This document shows positions 1-64,000 of a stretch of DNA of 64,000 bases, one piece after another (positions within the stretch are counted from its first letter, which is position 1; each line of letters begins with the position of its first letter). Origin of the DNA: Apostichopus japonicus (Eukaryota > Echinodermata > Holothuroidea > Aspidochirotida > Stichopodidae); the NCBI RefSeq assembly GCF_037975245.1, contig NC_092570.1:3059501-3123500 (forward strand), given 5' to 3'. The notes beneath the pieces were generated by a model that saw only the letters and a program-made list of their open reading frames with translations, searched no databases and was not told the DNA's origin. A program made the translations under genes and the position numbers.

Positions 1-54813
<54,813 letters not shown>

Positions 54814-57629
54814 TGTGGTACTTTCTTTTGATCGCCTGCAGGCTGTAGTGAGCGAAAGCGATCCACCCAAAAAAAATTGGACAACTGCTAATCTGTTCCA
54901 CTAGGATCTTTGCATCAATGTAGCATCGAATGGATATTCCTACAAATACACTCGGCAGATTAACCGAGTGTGGTGACTAACTGCTTGATTTCCAACGAAT
55001 TTTGCGGCTTCTCAATGATTCATCTTTACCCTTCCAGGTTTACCGTGTATACTCCACAGTACCAATTGCCTTGTACGCAAACTATGTACAGTACAGTATG
55101 TGTGGATTGCACGGTATTCATGTTCAGTACTCACTTCCTGCTTTGGGGGAAATTTGATGGCGCTGTTTAATAAAAATCATCACGACCATACATGAACTAG
55201 GAAGGACTATGAGAGTTTTTGAACAACTTCAATTGCTTTGTCTTTCAATGTGTTACCCTGCTGTCAAATTTCCAAGAAAAAACGCATAAAAATTTGGCTC
55301 ATTTTTTGGGGTGGATCTAGTAAATGGTAGGTTTTCATTTGAGACCACGAACACTTGACTCCTCTCCCACAAAGAAATGTTTTGGAAGAGCCTACAATAC
55401 ATGAAATAACAAGTTCTTTCCTTTAAGAGATTCTCATAGCACAAGGAAGAAACTGGTAATTCAGCAATAAAATAGAAGATTTAACCCAATATCATCCAAA
55501 CTAGAAAGAATTGGGGAGTTATTTGTCCCAGCTTAGTGTCAGCACTGTGGCTTTGAGACAAGCAAAGGAAACTAGCATCTTTTGCACTTATAAATATCAA
55601 GACAGAGAAATTAAGTATAACAATGAGATGTTGGATAAATAGTTCAATGTATTTCCACATACCTGTACAAAATATTTACAAATTCACAAAACAATATCAT
55701 TTCATTTTCTGTGACAAAAAATAAAATTAAGTCACATTTGTAACTGAATGATTCAGAATAATTCACAAAATGGAAATTAAAGATGTATATTCACAGACAC
55801 ATCATAAGAGAATGGGTTAGAGAAATTATCCATTTCAAATAAGGAAGCAGTGGGGTAGGGGGGTGTGGGGGAGGGGGGGGAGAAAAACCCTTTCAACAAA
55901 ATGATCTAATGAAATTTGGAAGGGAGAACATGGGGGAAGTAGGACCAGAATTGTTAGCAAAACAATGAAATTGTATACAGATTGAGCATCTGTTGGATAA
56001 CCAATAGCACATAGTGGTATACCACTGATTTTGAAGGCATTTGATTTGTCTCAAGTGTACAGTATCTAACTTAATTGTGAGAAGGGTTGGAGTGGAAAGG
56101 TGTGGGATGGGGGTGGGTATGGCCATATCATCATTTATGAATGATTGAGTAAACAAGTAACGTGTAAAAGATGCTAGACATTTCAGTGATGTACTGGCAT
56201 GAAACCTGAAGATATTTAACATGCAGTTTATCTCTTATTAGATCACCAGCAAACTTCTTAATCAGTCTTACACTCTTCTCTAATCCAATAATAATAATCA
56301 GAATTTGCATTTTTGCTGTTCCACCACTCTAGTTTTCAAAAGTTAAATATGATGGCTGACATTGTTATGGTTAATACTATACACTTTGGTTAGATTGAAA
56401 CCAAGTAAAGTTGATTTGTATAATTAATTCACTTATTTCATTGTATGGATGTTGTCTTGTTTTCCTTAGCCTCATAGGAAGCACAAGTTGAACTTCCCAG
56501 TTGTCACAATAATGCCACTAAACTTAAATGAAGAACATTTCACTCCCCTTCTGGTCATACTTCCTGCATATATTAAATGAAACATTAAATTTACAAGAAA
56601 AAAACCCATTTTAACCAAACATCCATCTGAATTTTTGGAAACTTGAATAAAAAATCTCTTGGACAAAAGACATCAGCCAAAGAGAACATACCCCTTTTTA
56701 CCTCAGGTTAAATTATTTCAATTTTAACATGTGCTGTTAGAATTTGGTCATTTCAGGAAGAAAGGGCAAATAACTGGAAAAACAATATTCATCTCACTCA
56801 CAGCACCGAATAATAATATGTACTACATTTTATCATCAGAAATGCAAGAAAAAGCCTAGAAATTCAAATACTGATCACTCATAACCAACATTCAAAATTA
56901 ATTTTCCTGCATGCCACCTTCAGTTCCCTAATGTGAACAATTTCTCATGTCATATAGTTAGAGAGTATATAATCACTTGTTTGGCAAACTCGAGACAATT
57001 TCAGGAAGCTTAATATTTGGAGGTAATTGTGATGACATTTGAAAGCAATTTTTTTGTGTTCTGATGGGTATTTTTTTAACAAATTTATGAATATCTACTT
57101 TGCTAATTATGAATGAAATTGCTTATTCTCCTCCAAAGCAACAGAAATGTTTTATTTTGTCAAATGATAACAGAAAAACCAGCTAAGTTTTGATAAAACA
57201 ATGTATCGTCAGATACTTCTAGTTAGAGTAGAGTTAACTTCTATGGTGGCATGAAATTAAATGTTTATTCAAGATACTAGCAAAACTTTTGTTTGGTTCA
57301 AACACTACATCCAATCAGTTCACAAGAATGGATGAAAGTATGGATGAAAGTATGGATGAAAGCCATGCAAAAAACCATAAATGTCTGAGTCTCATCATGT
57401 AGTGCCATTGCAGCATCTCAAAGTTCACAAAAGTAAATAATTAAGACTTAATCCCCCATAAATTGTGAAGGGTCAAATGTGCGATCTTCTATCATCTCTC
57501 AGATGGGGAAGAATTTCCACGAAGGTGGCAGTAAGAGAGGAAACAATGTTTCAACGTAGGTGACCAATTTAATTTGTTTCTAGCATAACTGGCAGTAATA
57601 GATGTAACTCTACTTCCACACCCCTCTCC

Positions 57630-57697
57630 TCCCCCTTGTCTCTCTCCTTCCCTTCTCCTGCACCCCCCTTGTCTCTCTCCTTCCCTTCTCCTGCACC
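57630..57697 (+). repeat. Two-copy CT-rich repeat
   Basis: CCCCCTTGTCTCTCTCCTTC followed by CCTTCTCCTGCACC occurs twice in tandem, with a unit of about 33 bp. Confidence 0.85.
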
Positions 57698-57806
57698 TCA
57701 ATTTAAAATGCCTTATAAACAGTCACCAAGAAATGCCTTCTTCTAGGATCATTAGCCTAAGAAATTTAATTACTATGGAAGACTTTATGAATATTCATGA
57801 GTTAAT

Positions 57807-58033
57807 GAAAATTGTCCAGGCAGTTGGGACAATTTCCTAATGCTAATACCTCTCTTAACTGTACACCAATATCATGCCCTCAAAGCACTGGTATTGACAG
57901 TACAAACAGTTCCTAACCTTGATCTTATAGAAACATGATATTCATACTGCTCGTACTGACAATACAAGTGCTCTGAAAGGGGGACATGACACAACAGTAT
58001 AGAAAAATTGTCCCAACTGGGTGAAATTGTCCT
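57807..58033 (+). repeat. Long imperfect inverted repeat (foldback)
   Basis: The left arm contains AAATTGTCCAGGCAGTTGGG and ACAATTTCC, then ATCATGCCCTCAAAGCACTG and TATTGACAGTAC. The right arm, reverse complemented, reads GGACAATTTCACCCAGTTGG, GTCATGTCCCCCTTTCAGAG and TATTGTCAGTAC in corresponding order. Arms are about 100 bp with mismatches and small gaps. It could be a nonautonomous foldback element or a hairpin-forming transcript if expressed. Confidence 0.7.
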
Positions 58034-60062
58034 TATTTATGACAGTTTAGGCATACAGTTTGGAGGTATAGTTTGAATGAAAATTGCATTTCCATGGACA
58101 AAACTATGCATATACCTTCGCATACATCCTTCACAAACAAGAACATTCCCTCCGGAAATCAGCGAGCGAAGATGTAGATTTTCAAGTGCAAACGCTTGGA
58201 CTAAATAACCTCACAGTGATTATGCAAAACATCTTTTAAGTTGCCATGATTAGTGTATGCAGCGGGGTGGAAATCAACCAAATGATTTAGAATCTGACTT
58301 AAGTAATGTCTGACAGTAGATTCTGAAGTGACTGGTGACATATTTAACTTTTAAAACCTCTTTTGTGACTAAAACCATACCATGACTACATTCCGAAGAA
58401 ATTAAGTGAGTCATTCAACCACTCTCATCCTCTTCTTGACCACCCACCCACCCTTCCTCCTTCTCTTCAGCTCTTTGGAATAAATTGCTGGTGATGAGAA
58501 ATATAATGTTGTATACTGGGTAAATCAATGTACTACTATGTGGTTATACAGTTAACAGTGCTTTAGGTCAGTTATAACAACATCAATCACATATTTTTCT
58601 TTCGTCAAAAATCCCTATACCATCTACCAAATCACGGTGACAACTTATAGCCGGTAGGTAGATTAAAAGTCGGTCAGTTCTTAACATGAACAAGATGAAA
58701 ACCTTAACCATGGGGGGGGGGGTGTCAGGGCATCGGATGCCAAATAGTTTTACACCTCTGGAGGCTTTATGTATAGGTAGTTAATGTTAGGCACTGATAA
58801 CAACCAGAAGCTAATCTTTGTACACAGGGACAAGATTAGGCAACCAGTATACCACATAGTGGATTGTAAAAACACTTAAAATATTACTCCATTGCAACAT
58901 TCATTCCATGAGAGAAGATGAAAAGCTTGTGATGGGGGGGGTTACAATTTCAAATTTTCAAAACAGATTGTCGTTTCGAAACAGATCGATGTTTTGACCG
59001 TATTTCAGTCAGTTTTTTACAATCAGTTGCTCTTGCAAACCCTGCTTTTACAACAAGCACCTTCACCTGGTGTGAAGTAGTAGTGTAGGTTATGATGTCA
59101 GATACTTTTACAAAAAGCCATTAATGTGCAGTTTCCTGAACTATGAGGTATCCTGAAAAAATGTTATCATGTGATTCAAAAACCCTGATGTTTTCCTGAG
59201 AATAAGATGTGTTTTAGTTTTCCACAGGAATGTGAGAGTAAGCATGACTCAGCAATTCTCTGTACCACCCATCTGTCAGGGGACTAGATGTTCCCAAGTT
59301 CACAACTAAGTCCAATACACATTTCAATATAAGTTATGCTAATAGGCATTTGTCTGGGACTGCTTTGCTTGTAGGAGAGAGAGAGGACAGGAATTTTATC
59401 GGCCATAGATTTCGCATCTAACACAGATGACAAGTCATGTGACTATGATGAGGAGTGCTTGCCTAACTATGGTGAAGGTGGAAAAACGGTGTGGGGGGGG
59501 GGGAGAAGGGATGTTTTACTATGCCTTTATACTACTTTTACTATCCCTTATATTTGTACACTTACTGAAGCTGCAACCTTTGTGAATACAAAAATAATTT
59601 TCATTCCACCTCACCACCCTCCCCCCCACTTCCGCCTCCTTGTCCCTCCCCTCAAAGATTGCATTTGTATCTGCTTTAGATACAAGAGACCAGATTCGTC
59701 ACCTGCTATTGGTTAGATTCTGGGGAGAAATGGGATGTAAAAACACCATCCGTAGAAGATTGGGAGATCATTCTCTTGTGACATCAACACCTCTGCCATT
59801 CTCTGCCAAGGCTAGTGCCTTCTACCGACACATCTCTGTAGCTACTTTCTTCAGAACTTTGTCAACACTTTGTTAAGCCAGACCACATTGCAGGTCGATC
59901 TCCACCGCTTTGAAATGTTTTACGCCATGTCTGCCAAAAGGCCAGCCGGCCATTCTATTCCGTGGCATGCACTCTTTCCTCGACAGTTGGTGCCCTCCGT
60001 GTTTAGCTAAAGGGGCCAAAACATGTACCTCCTGGAGACCCCATGGTCACCCTTCCCCCTCT

Positions 60063-60215
60063 TCATGGACTGGTATTCTTTTTCTTGGCATGTCTTTTGT
60101 TGGCATGCTTCTTTAAGATTGTCGATACTTTGGGCTTGTGCTCCAATAACTTCATCACGATGGTTCTCGCCTCTCCCAGATTGTCTATGACGTATTTACT
60201 TCTTTGCAAGGAACC
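60063..60215 (-). CDS. SAP130: SAP130 terminal coding exon with stop
   Basis: Fifty codons and a TGA stop (60,065-60,063). They begin GSLQRSKYVIDNLGEARTIV, continue MKLLEHKPKVSTILKKH, and end in a basic tail KRHAKKKNTSP. This aligns with the vertebrate SAP130 end, which has GNMQRCKLVMDQISEARDSM, a VLKLL-like segment and a Lys-rich tail. Acceptor GACAG, phase 0. An hAT transposon ends about 250 bp upstream in the preceding intron. Confidence 0.87.
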   Translation of the reverse strand, partial: GSLQRSKYVIDNLGEARTIVMKLLEHKPKVSTILKKHANKRHAKKKNTSP

Positions 60216-63200
60216 CTGTCAGCAAAAAAATATCACAAGTAAACAGATGTTCAAAGTGAAAGAATGAGCAAAGATTAAAAGGAAACTTGAGGTCATCGCA
60301 AAGTCAGGAAATGCTGATTCCCTGTGAAAACCTCTGAACCTCTGATTAGGTTGTCACTCATTCACTGCAGGATACTCTTGTATTACCTCCTGTATGATCT
60401 CAAAAACAGGACACAATTTTGAAACCCACTGCAGAAATTTCCTGGAAAACTTGCTTACTATTAGGGCTGTGAGTTTTCGTTTAAAGACCTAAACGTTTAA
60501 ACGGCCGATTTTTCGTTCGTTTAAATGTTTAAACGTTCGCGAAAATCGTGAGAAAACACCGAGCACGAGTAGCGTGCGAGCATAAAGGCGTGGGGTCCAG
60601 GGGACCGCCCTTGGGCCCTGTTGGGGCGAAGAGCCCGGAAAAGGAAAAGGAAATTTTTGCGTGTCTGGCGAAAAAAAAATCGCAGTTGAGGATGCAAAAT
60701 ACTGACAACTTTTTTAATTTAAATTGTCACGAAGCTGATGAAAAATTTTAAATGACAAGTTAGAGTAGCTATATTATGTTATAAAATGAAAAGAGATTTA
60801 ATCTATGTTACAATCTTTAAAAAGTTTAACTTACAGAACCTCCGATATTATGAAACAAAAAAGGTTCGGCAAAGCCCCGTTTCTAGACTGCCTAACAATG
60901 AATAGCGCGCACTAAACGTACATCAGTTTACAACTGCAGTACGGTTTAACCGAACTTAAATACTACGGTAGGATACTGTACATGTGCTCAGAATTTTCCC
61001 AGATACTTTGCCAAACAACTGTGCGCTCATCCCCTGTCTAACACCTGTTTGTTAACATTTTTGGCACGTTTCCAAGAAACGTTTAATGGAGTATTCCCCA
61101 TGATACACGAGGCACAGACTGCACAGTTCATACACGCAGCACAAGATATCAAGCTATGGCCATCTTTATGAAAGTAAACCTTGTAATAAAATATGTTTTA
61201 GGCCACACGGCATCATTAACTAATGCTAAACATTATTTCCATGTTCTTGTAGAAAACGTCAAGTTCGCAAAATACAATTAGTTGTGTTTTTGTAGTTACG
61301 TGAGATCCGTAACAAACGAGGTGGTTAGGCTATTTGCTATACACTTAACTATGGTAGGACATTTTTTTTCCGTATTTTGGAAATTCTAGAAAATACTTTC
61401 TTTTCCCCCCGCTTAACACCAGATGTCGTCTTACGGTTTATTCATAAATGGGTGTACTAGAGCCTTGTTTACATGACATTACTTGCATTTAGCACGATAT
61501 GCCAGTTTCGCGTGAATTTTTCGAAAGTGTTTTGCTGGATCTTTCGTAAAATTTGAAAGGACCGAACTTACTTTTCGTACACAATTGGTAATTTCTCTAC
61601 TGATTTTCAGAGTATTTTTTTACGATCTCCAATCGATACATTTCCTTTGATCATGTATTTGAACAACTATTACCAAGTCGAGTTTTAGACCCGGTATTGT
61701 CTGGTCGGAGAGTTCAACGTGATGGATAGGGATTGTAATCATTTCGATCGAACATGCATTGACTGGATTATCTGCGCCGCCGCTGTCGGCTCGATATAAA
61801 GTGCACTTGTGCCGCGAATCAGGAAGTTTTCACAAAAGGATAACAGCGTTCAAGTTTAAGCCATTCATATCGCCGGATACATGGGGGGGAGGGACAAAAG
61901 TAGGATTATGTTCGCGGTTTATGATTCGGCTGATCGTAAGTTGTGTTGTTATTTTGCGTAGTAGACAAAATAAACACGGGAATTGATACGCGATTTTTGC
62001 CAATAATTTAATTTTCAGTTGATATCATAGTTTCGTTTAAACGTTCATCAGGTTTTATTAAACGTTTAAACGATGTTTCGTTCGTTTACACGTTTAAACG
62101 TGTAAACGGCACAGCACTACTTACTATCGCATAAAATTTCCCGTTTACCGAAACTGTTTTCATGACATCATTTGATATTGCATTTACTTACATGACAATG
62201 TTGTTCTATCATAAAAAATTATGGACGAAATAAGTTGGCAACATTTTTTTTTTCTTTGCTATAATGTACTCAAAAAATACTCTTCAACATATTAGTGTCT
62301 GACACATATCTGCTAAAAGCCAAATTGAATCACTAACACTGGCTGCTAAGTAACAACTTTTACAGTTAAAATATCTGATATTATAACTATCATTTCTTGG
62401 ATAAAAAGTAGATCGTTCAAATATAGCAGTACCTGAATAAACTGCTTTAAGTACGTGATTAGGTCTTAGTTATTGTTTCAATGCAATCACAAATTTCTTT
62501 GAGCAGATGAGTGAGAGAAGGAACCAATGACATGGCGAATTGTAATTGCCTGCTGAACACATCACGAAAGTAATCATCCAAATTTGCTTAAGAACAATCA
62601 CCTTGTGAAAAACAATTTGACTGTCCACGTTCAAACTAACCCTCCCTGCTCCTCTGCCCGACTCCACCCTCTGCCCCACCCCACCAATCCCCTCCTCTGC
62701 CCCACCCCACCCTTAGTGGGTGAGCCATGCCACAAAATATCACAGGTATGTTTAACTTCCTTTGAGAGGTAAAATCTAAGCTGATTTCAGGAATTGAACT
62801 AAAGACATTGTATTTCAATGATGATAATAATTTTCACCTGCACAAGCTCATAAACTGTAGCTGTTTCAGTATCGTCCTCCATCTTCTGTAATGATCCCAG
62901 ACCTCTCTTCATGTCTTCTATTTCATCGTGAATCTCTTGTTCTAGAGCCGTCTACAGAGGGAAATAGATCAGTTTAGTATGTAACTCAATGTATGGGGTG
63001 ATAATGGTAACAGGTCAAAGGTCATGTAAGATAAATGTCTACACTATTAGCACATACATTGTCATTGTAGGGAAAACTATATGCGGTTGTTAATCTAACT
63101 AACTTAATGACATCAGAATGGAGTAATGTCAAATGTCATGTAAGATGAATGTCCACGCAGCCAGCACTGTAAAGCAAAGGGACTTTATTAAATAAGCTGT

Positions 63201-63663
63201 TTCATCAAATAAGGTGATGAGATTATAACAGTCAAAGATCAAGTAATGTGAACGTCCACACTCTATGCAGAGGGAATAACCAGTAAGCAGTTTCATTCAA
63301 CTGAGGCAATGAGAAGATACTCTTATGAATTCAAATGTCATTTGAGAATAAATGTTCACATTGCAGACAATATTCAATGTTTTCTTCATTAACTCAACTC
63401 GTAATGTGATAAATGCAATTGAAGTTGATGGTCAACATTTCACAGTGGCAAGCTGAGTGAAATATAGCCAGCTGTGCGAAGTCAAAGGTCATTTGAGAAA
63501 GAGACTCCAACCAGATAGTATTGCTATTAGCTTAAGACATGGATGACTTTTTAACTCACAAGGTCCTCAAATTGTCCAGAAATATGTTTGATCTTCCAGC
63601 CTTCTGTCTTTTTGATGATTCCTCGTTGATTAGCAATCTCATGAATGGATACCTTTTTCTCGT
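60063..63663 (-). CDS. SAP130: SAP130 gene, last three coding exons (5' part off window)
   Basis: Three phase-compatible minus-strand exons (63,560-63,663, 62,838-62,951 and 60,063-60,215) join into the C-terminal 123 or so residues of SIN3A-associated protein 130. This is a nuclear subunit that links the SIN3 scaffold in the SIN3-HDAC corepressor complex. Recognisable family features are the EIANQRG motif, the helical segment around YELVQGSLQRSKYVIDNLGE, and the basic Lys-rich C-terminus. The conserved C-terminal region is the SIN3-interacting part. The gene continues to the right of base 64,000. Confidence 0.88.
60216..62837 (-). other. SAP130 last intron
   Basis: A 2.6-kb intron, most of it occupied by the hAT element at 60,462-62,119. 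The remainder includes C-rich sequence at 62,640-62,713. Confidence 0.8.
60454..62127 (+). mobile_element. hAT-superfamily transposon with 8-bp target-site duplication
   Basis: The element itself is 60,462-62,119 (1,658 bp). It is bordered by the perfect 8-bp duplication CTTACTAT at 60,454-60,461 and 62,120-62,127. The ends are TAGGGCTGTG on the left and the reverse complement TAGTGCTGTG on the right, fitting short hAT terminal inverted repeats. Both subterminal regions carry several copies of the palindrome CGTTTAAACG, typical of transposase-binding subterminal repeats. Internal frames are short (67 and 75 codons) with no recognisable transposase, so it is probably nonautonomous. It is less A+T-rich than its surroundings. 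Confidence 0.9.
62838..62951 (-). CDS. SAP130: SAP130 exon (helical segment)
   Basis: Thirty-eight codons, TALEQEIHDEIEDMKRGLGS then LQKMEDDTETATVYELVQ. It is strongly helical and acidic and corresponds to the SAP130 segment NLEHDVYERLTNLQEG through INELIQ. Phase 0 at both ends; acceptor CTGTAG, donor GTGAAA. Confidence 0.88.
62952..63559 (-). other. SAP130 penultimate intron with degenerate repeats
   Basis: Mostly filled by a degenerate tandem repeat. GTCAAAGGTCATGTAAG-like segments occur at about 63,015, 63,128, 63,232, 63,340 and 63,480. Confidence 0.7.
63012..63525 (+). repeat. Degenerate 105-140-bp tandem repeat with a perfect DR1
   Basis: Five diverged units, each opening with (G/T)TCAAAGGTCATNTGAG-like sequence followed by AATGTCCACA-like sequence. 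The first contains AGGTCA at 63,012-63,017 and 63,019-63,024, a perfect one-base-spaced direct repeat. Later units keep only parts of it. Confidence 0.7.
63560..63663 (-). CDS. SAP130: SAP130 exon (EIANQ motif)
   Basis: Encodes EKKVSIHEIANQRGIIKKTE then GWKIKHISGQFEDL, matching the SAP130 block with EIANQKG and GWKVH. It begins two bases into a codon after acceptor TTTACAG and ends in phase 0 at donor GTGAGT. The preceding exon is outside the window or unrecognised in 63,664-64,000. Confidence 0.88.
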
Positions 63664-64000
63664 CTGTAAACAGAAAGCAGTGGAAAATCCCAATATGAGA
63701 AGAATATAATTTAGAAGAATGATTGAAATGTAGCAACCCTGCATCATTCAAGTTTCTTAATATGAATCTTTCTTGATCAAAAACGAAAGGTCAAAAGGAT
63801 GTTTAGTCAGTCGGTTAGTCCTGAAATCTAATAGCTTCATTGTTTATATAATCTACTTCCAAATAGTTTATGACCTTGAATACCAATACTTCCAAGCTAC
63901 CAAATTTTTCCAATTGCTATGGAATACTTGATGAAAGTTCTTTCCAGTGACCACTGTACTTTTATAGTAGTATTACCTTTTAATATATATATATATTCCC
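63664..64000 (-). other. SAP130 upstream intron (partial)
   Basis: No further SAP130 exon was recognised. A short TA repeat lies at the right edge (63,982-63,995). Confidence 0.6.

Larger units (their letters stand above)
54814..60062. other. Intergenic region between SAP130 3' end and kinase start
   Basis: Should contain the SAP130 3' UTR on its right and the kinase promoter and 5' UTR on its left, both on the minus strand. I found no convincing TATA box. The nearest AATAAA signals on the minus strand (near 57,152 and 57,262) are far from the SAP130 stop. Contents include G-runs (55,857-55,881, 58,711-58,720, 58,935-58,941 and 59,492-59,503), a foldback (57,807-58,033) and a duplicated CT-rich segment (57,630-57,697). 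Confidence 0.6.

Noticed and set aside
59459-59876. Plus-strand frames of 85 and 78 codons near the SAP130 3' end
   Set aside because: They overlap G- and C-runs and lie antisense to the presumed SAP130 3' UTR; no homology recognised.
60548-60751. 67-codon frame inside the hAT element
   Set aside because: Too short and without recognisable hAT transposase motifs; treated as element sequence.

Overview
The window is animal genomic DNA: A+T-rich, with long introns, many simple repeats, G- and C-homopolymer runs, and canonical GT-AG splice sites. It holds parts of two protein-coding genes, both on the minus strand and head to tail. The organism looks like an invertebrate deuterostome, possibly an echinoderm. 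That is an inference from protein resemblance and genome texture only.

From 54,813 leftward past base 1 runs a germinal-centre-kinase group IV Ste20 kinase, orthologous to Drosophila misshapen and vertebrate MAP4K4/MINK1/TNIK. I could place 24 coding exons whose splice phases all agree. They sum to 2,860 coding bases, or 953 residues plus one base. In order they encode an N-terminal kinase domain (exons 1-10), an acidic and charged linker (11-13), a Ser/Pro/Arg-rich linker with a PPPY motif (14-18), and most of the C-terminal citron-homology (CNH) domain (19-24). The last roughly 100 residues of the CNH lie off the left edge. The long Glu/Arg coiled coil of the vertebrate proteins was not found, and one 84-base exon is phase-symmetric, so it could be skipped in frame.

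From 63,663 down to 60,063 are the last three coding exons of SAP130, a subunit of the SIN3-HDAC corepressor complex. The rest of that gene lies off the right edge. About 5.2 kb separates the SAP130 stop codon from the kinase start codon.

The noncoding DNA carries most of the unusual material. There is a 1,658-bp hAT-type transposon with a perfect 8-bp target-site duplication in the last SAP130 intron. Two inverted copies of a roughly 378-bp TTAA-ended MITE occur, one only 47 bp from the exon that carries the kinase DFG motif. A second TTAA-ended element lies in intron 3. Two decayed relics of a hammerhead-ribozyme-like terminal motif, of the kind carried by Penelope-like elements, lie in intron 2 and intron 1. 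Pieces of the kinase gene itself have been copied: the 3' end of exon 15 with its 5' splice site (97-bp unit), and the 5' end of exon 9 with its 3' splice site. There are also several minisatellites, a near-identical 213-bp tandem duplication containing an approximately 68-bp palindrome, a foldback sequence, and three perfect DR1 direct repeats of AGGTCA. I saw no tRNA, rRNA or CRISPR array.
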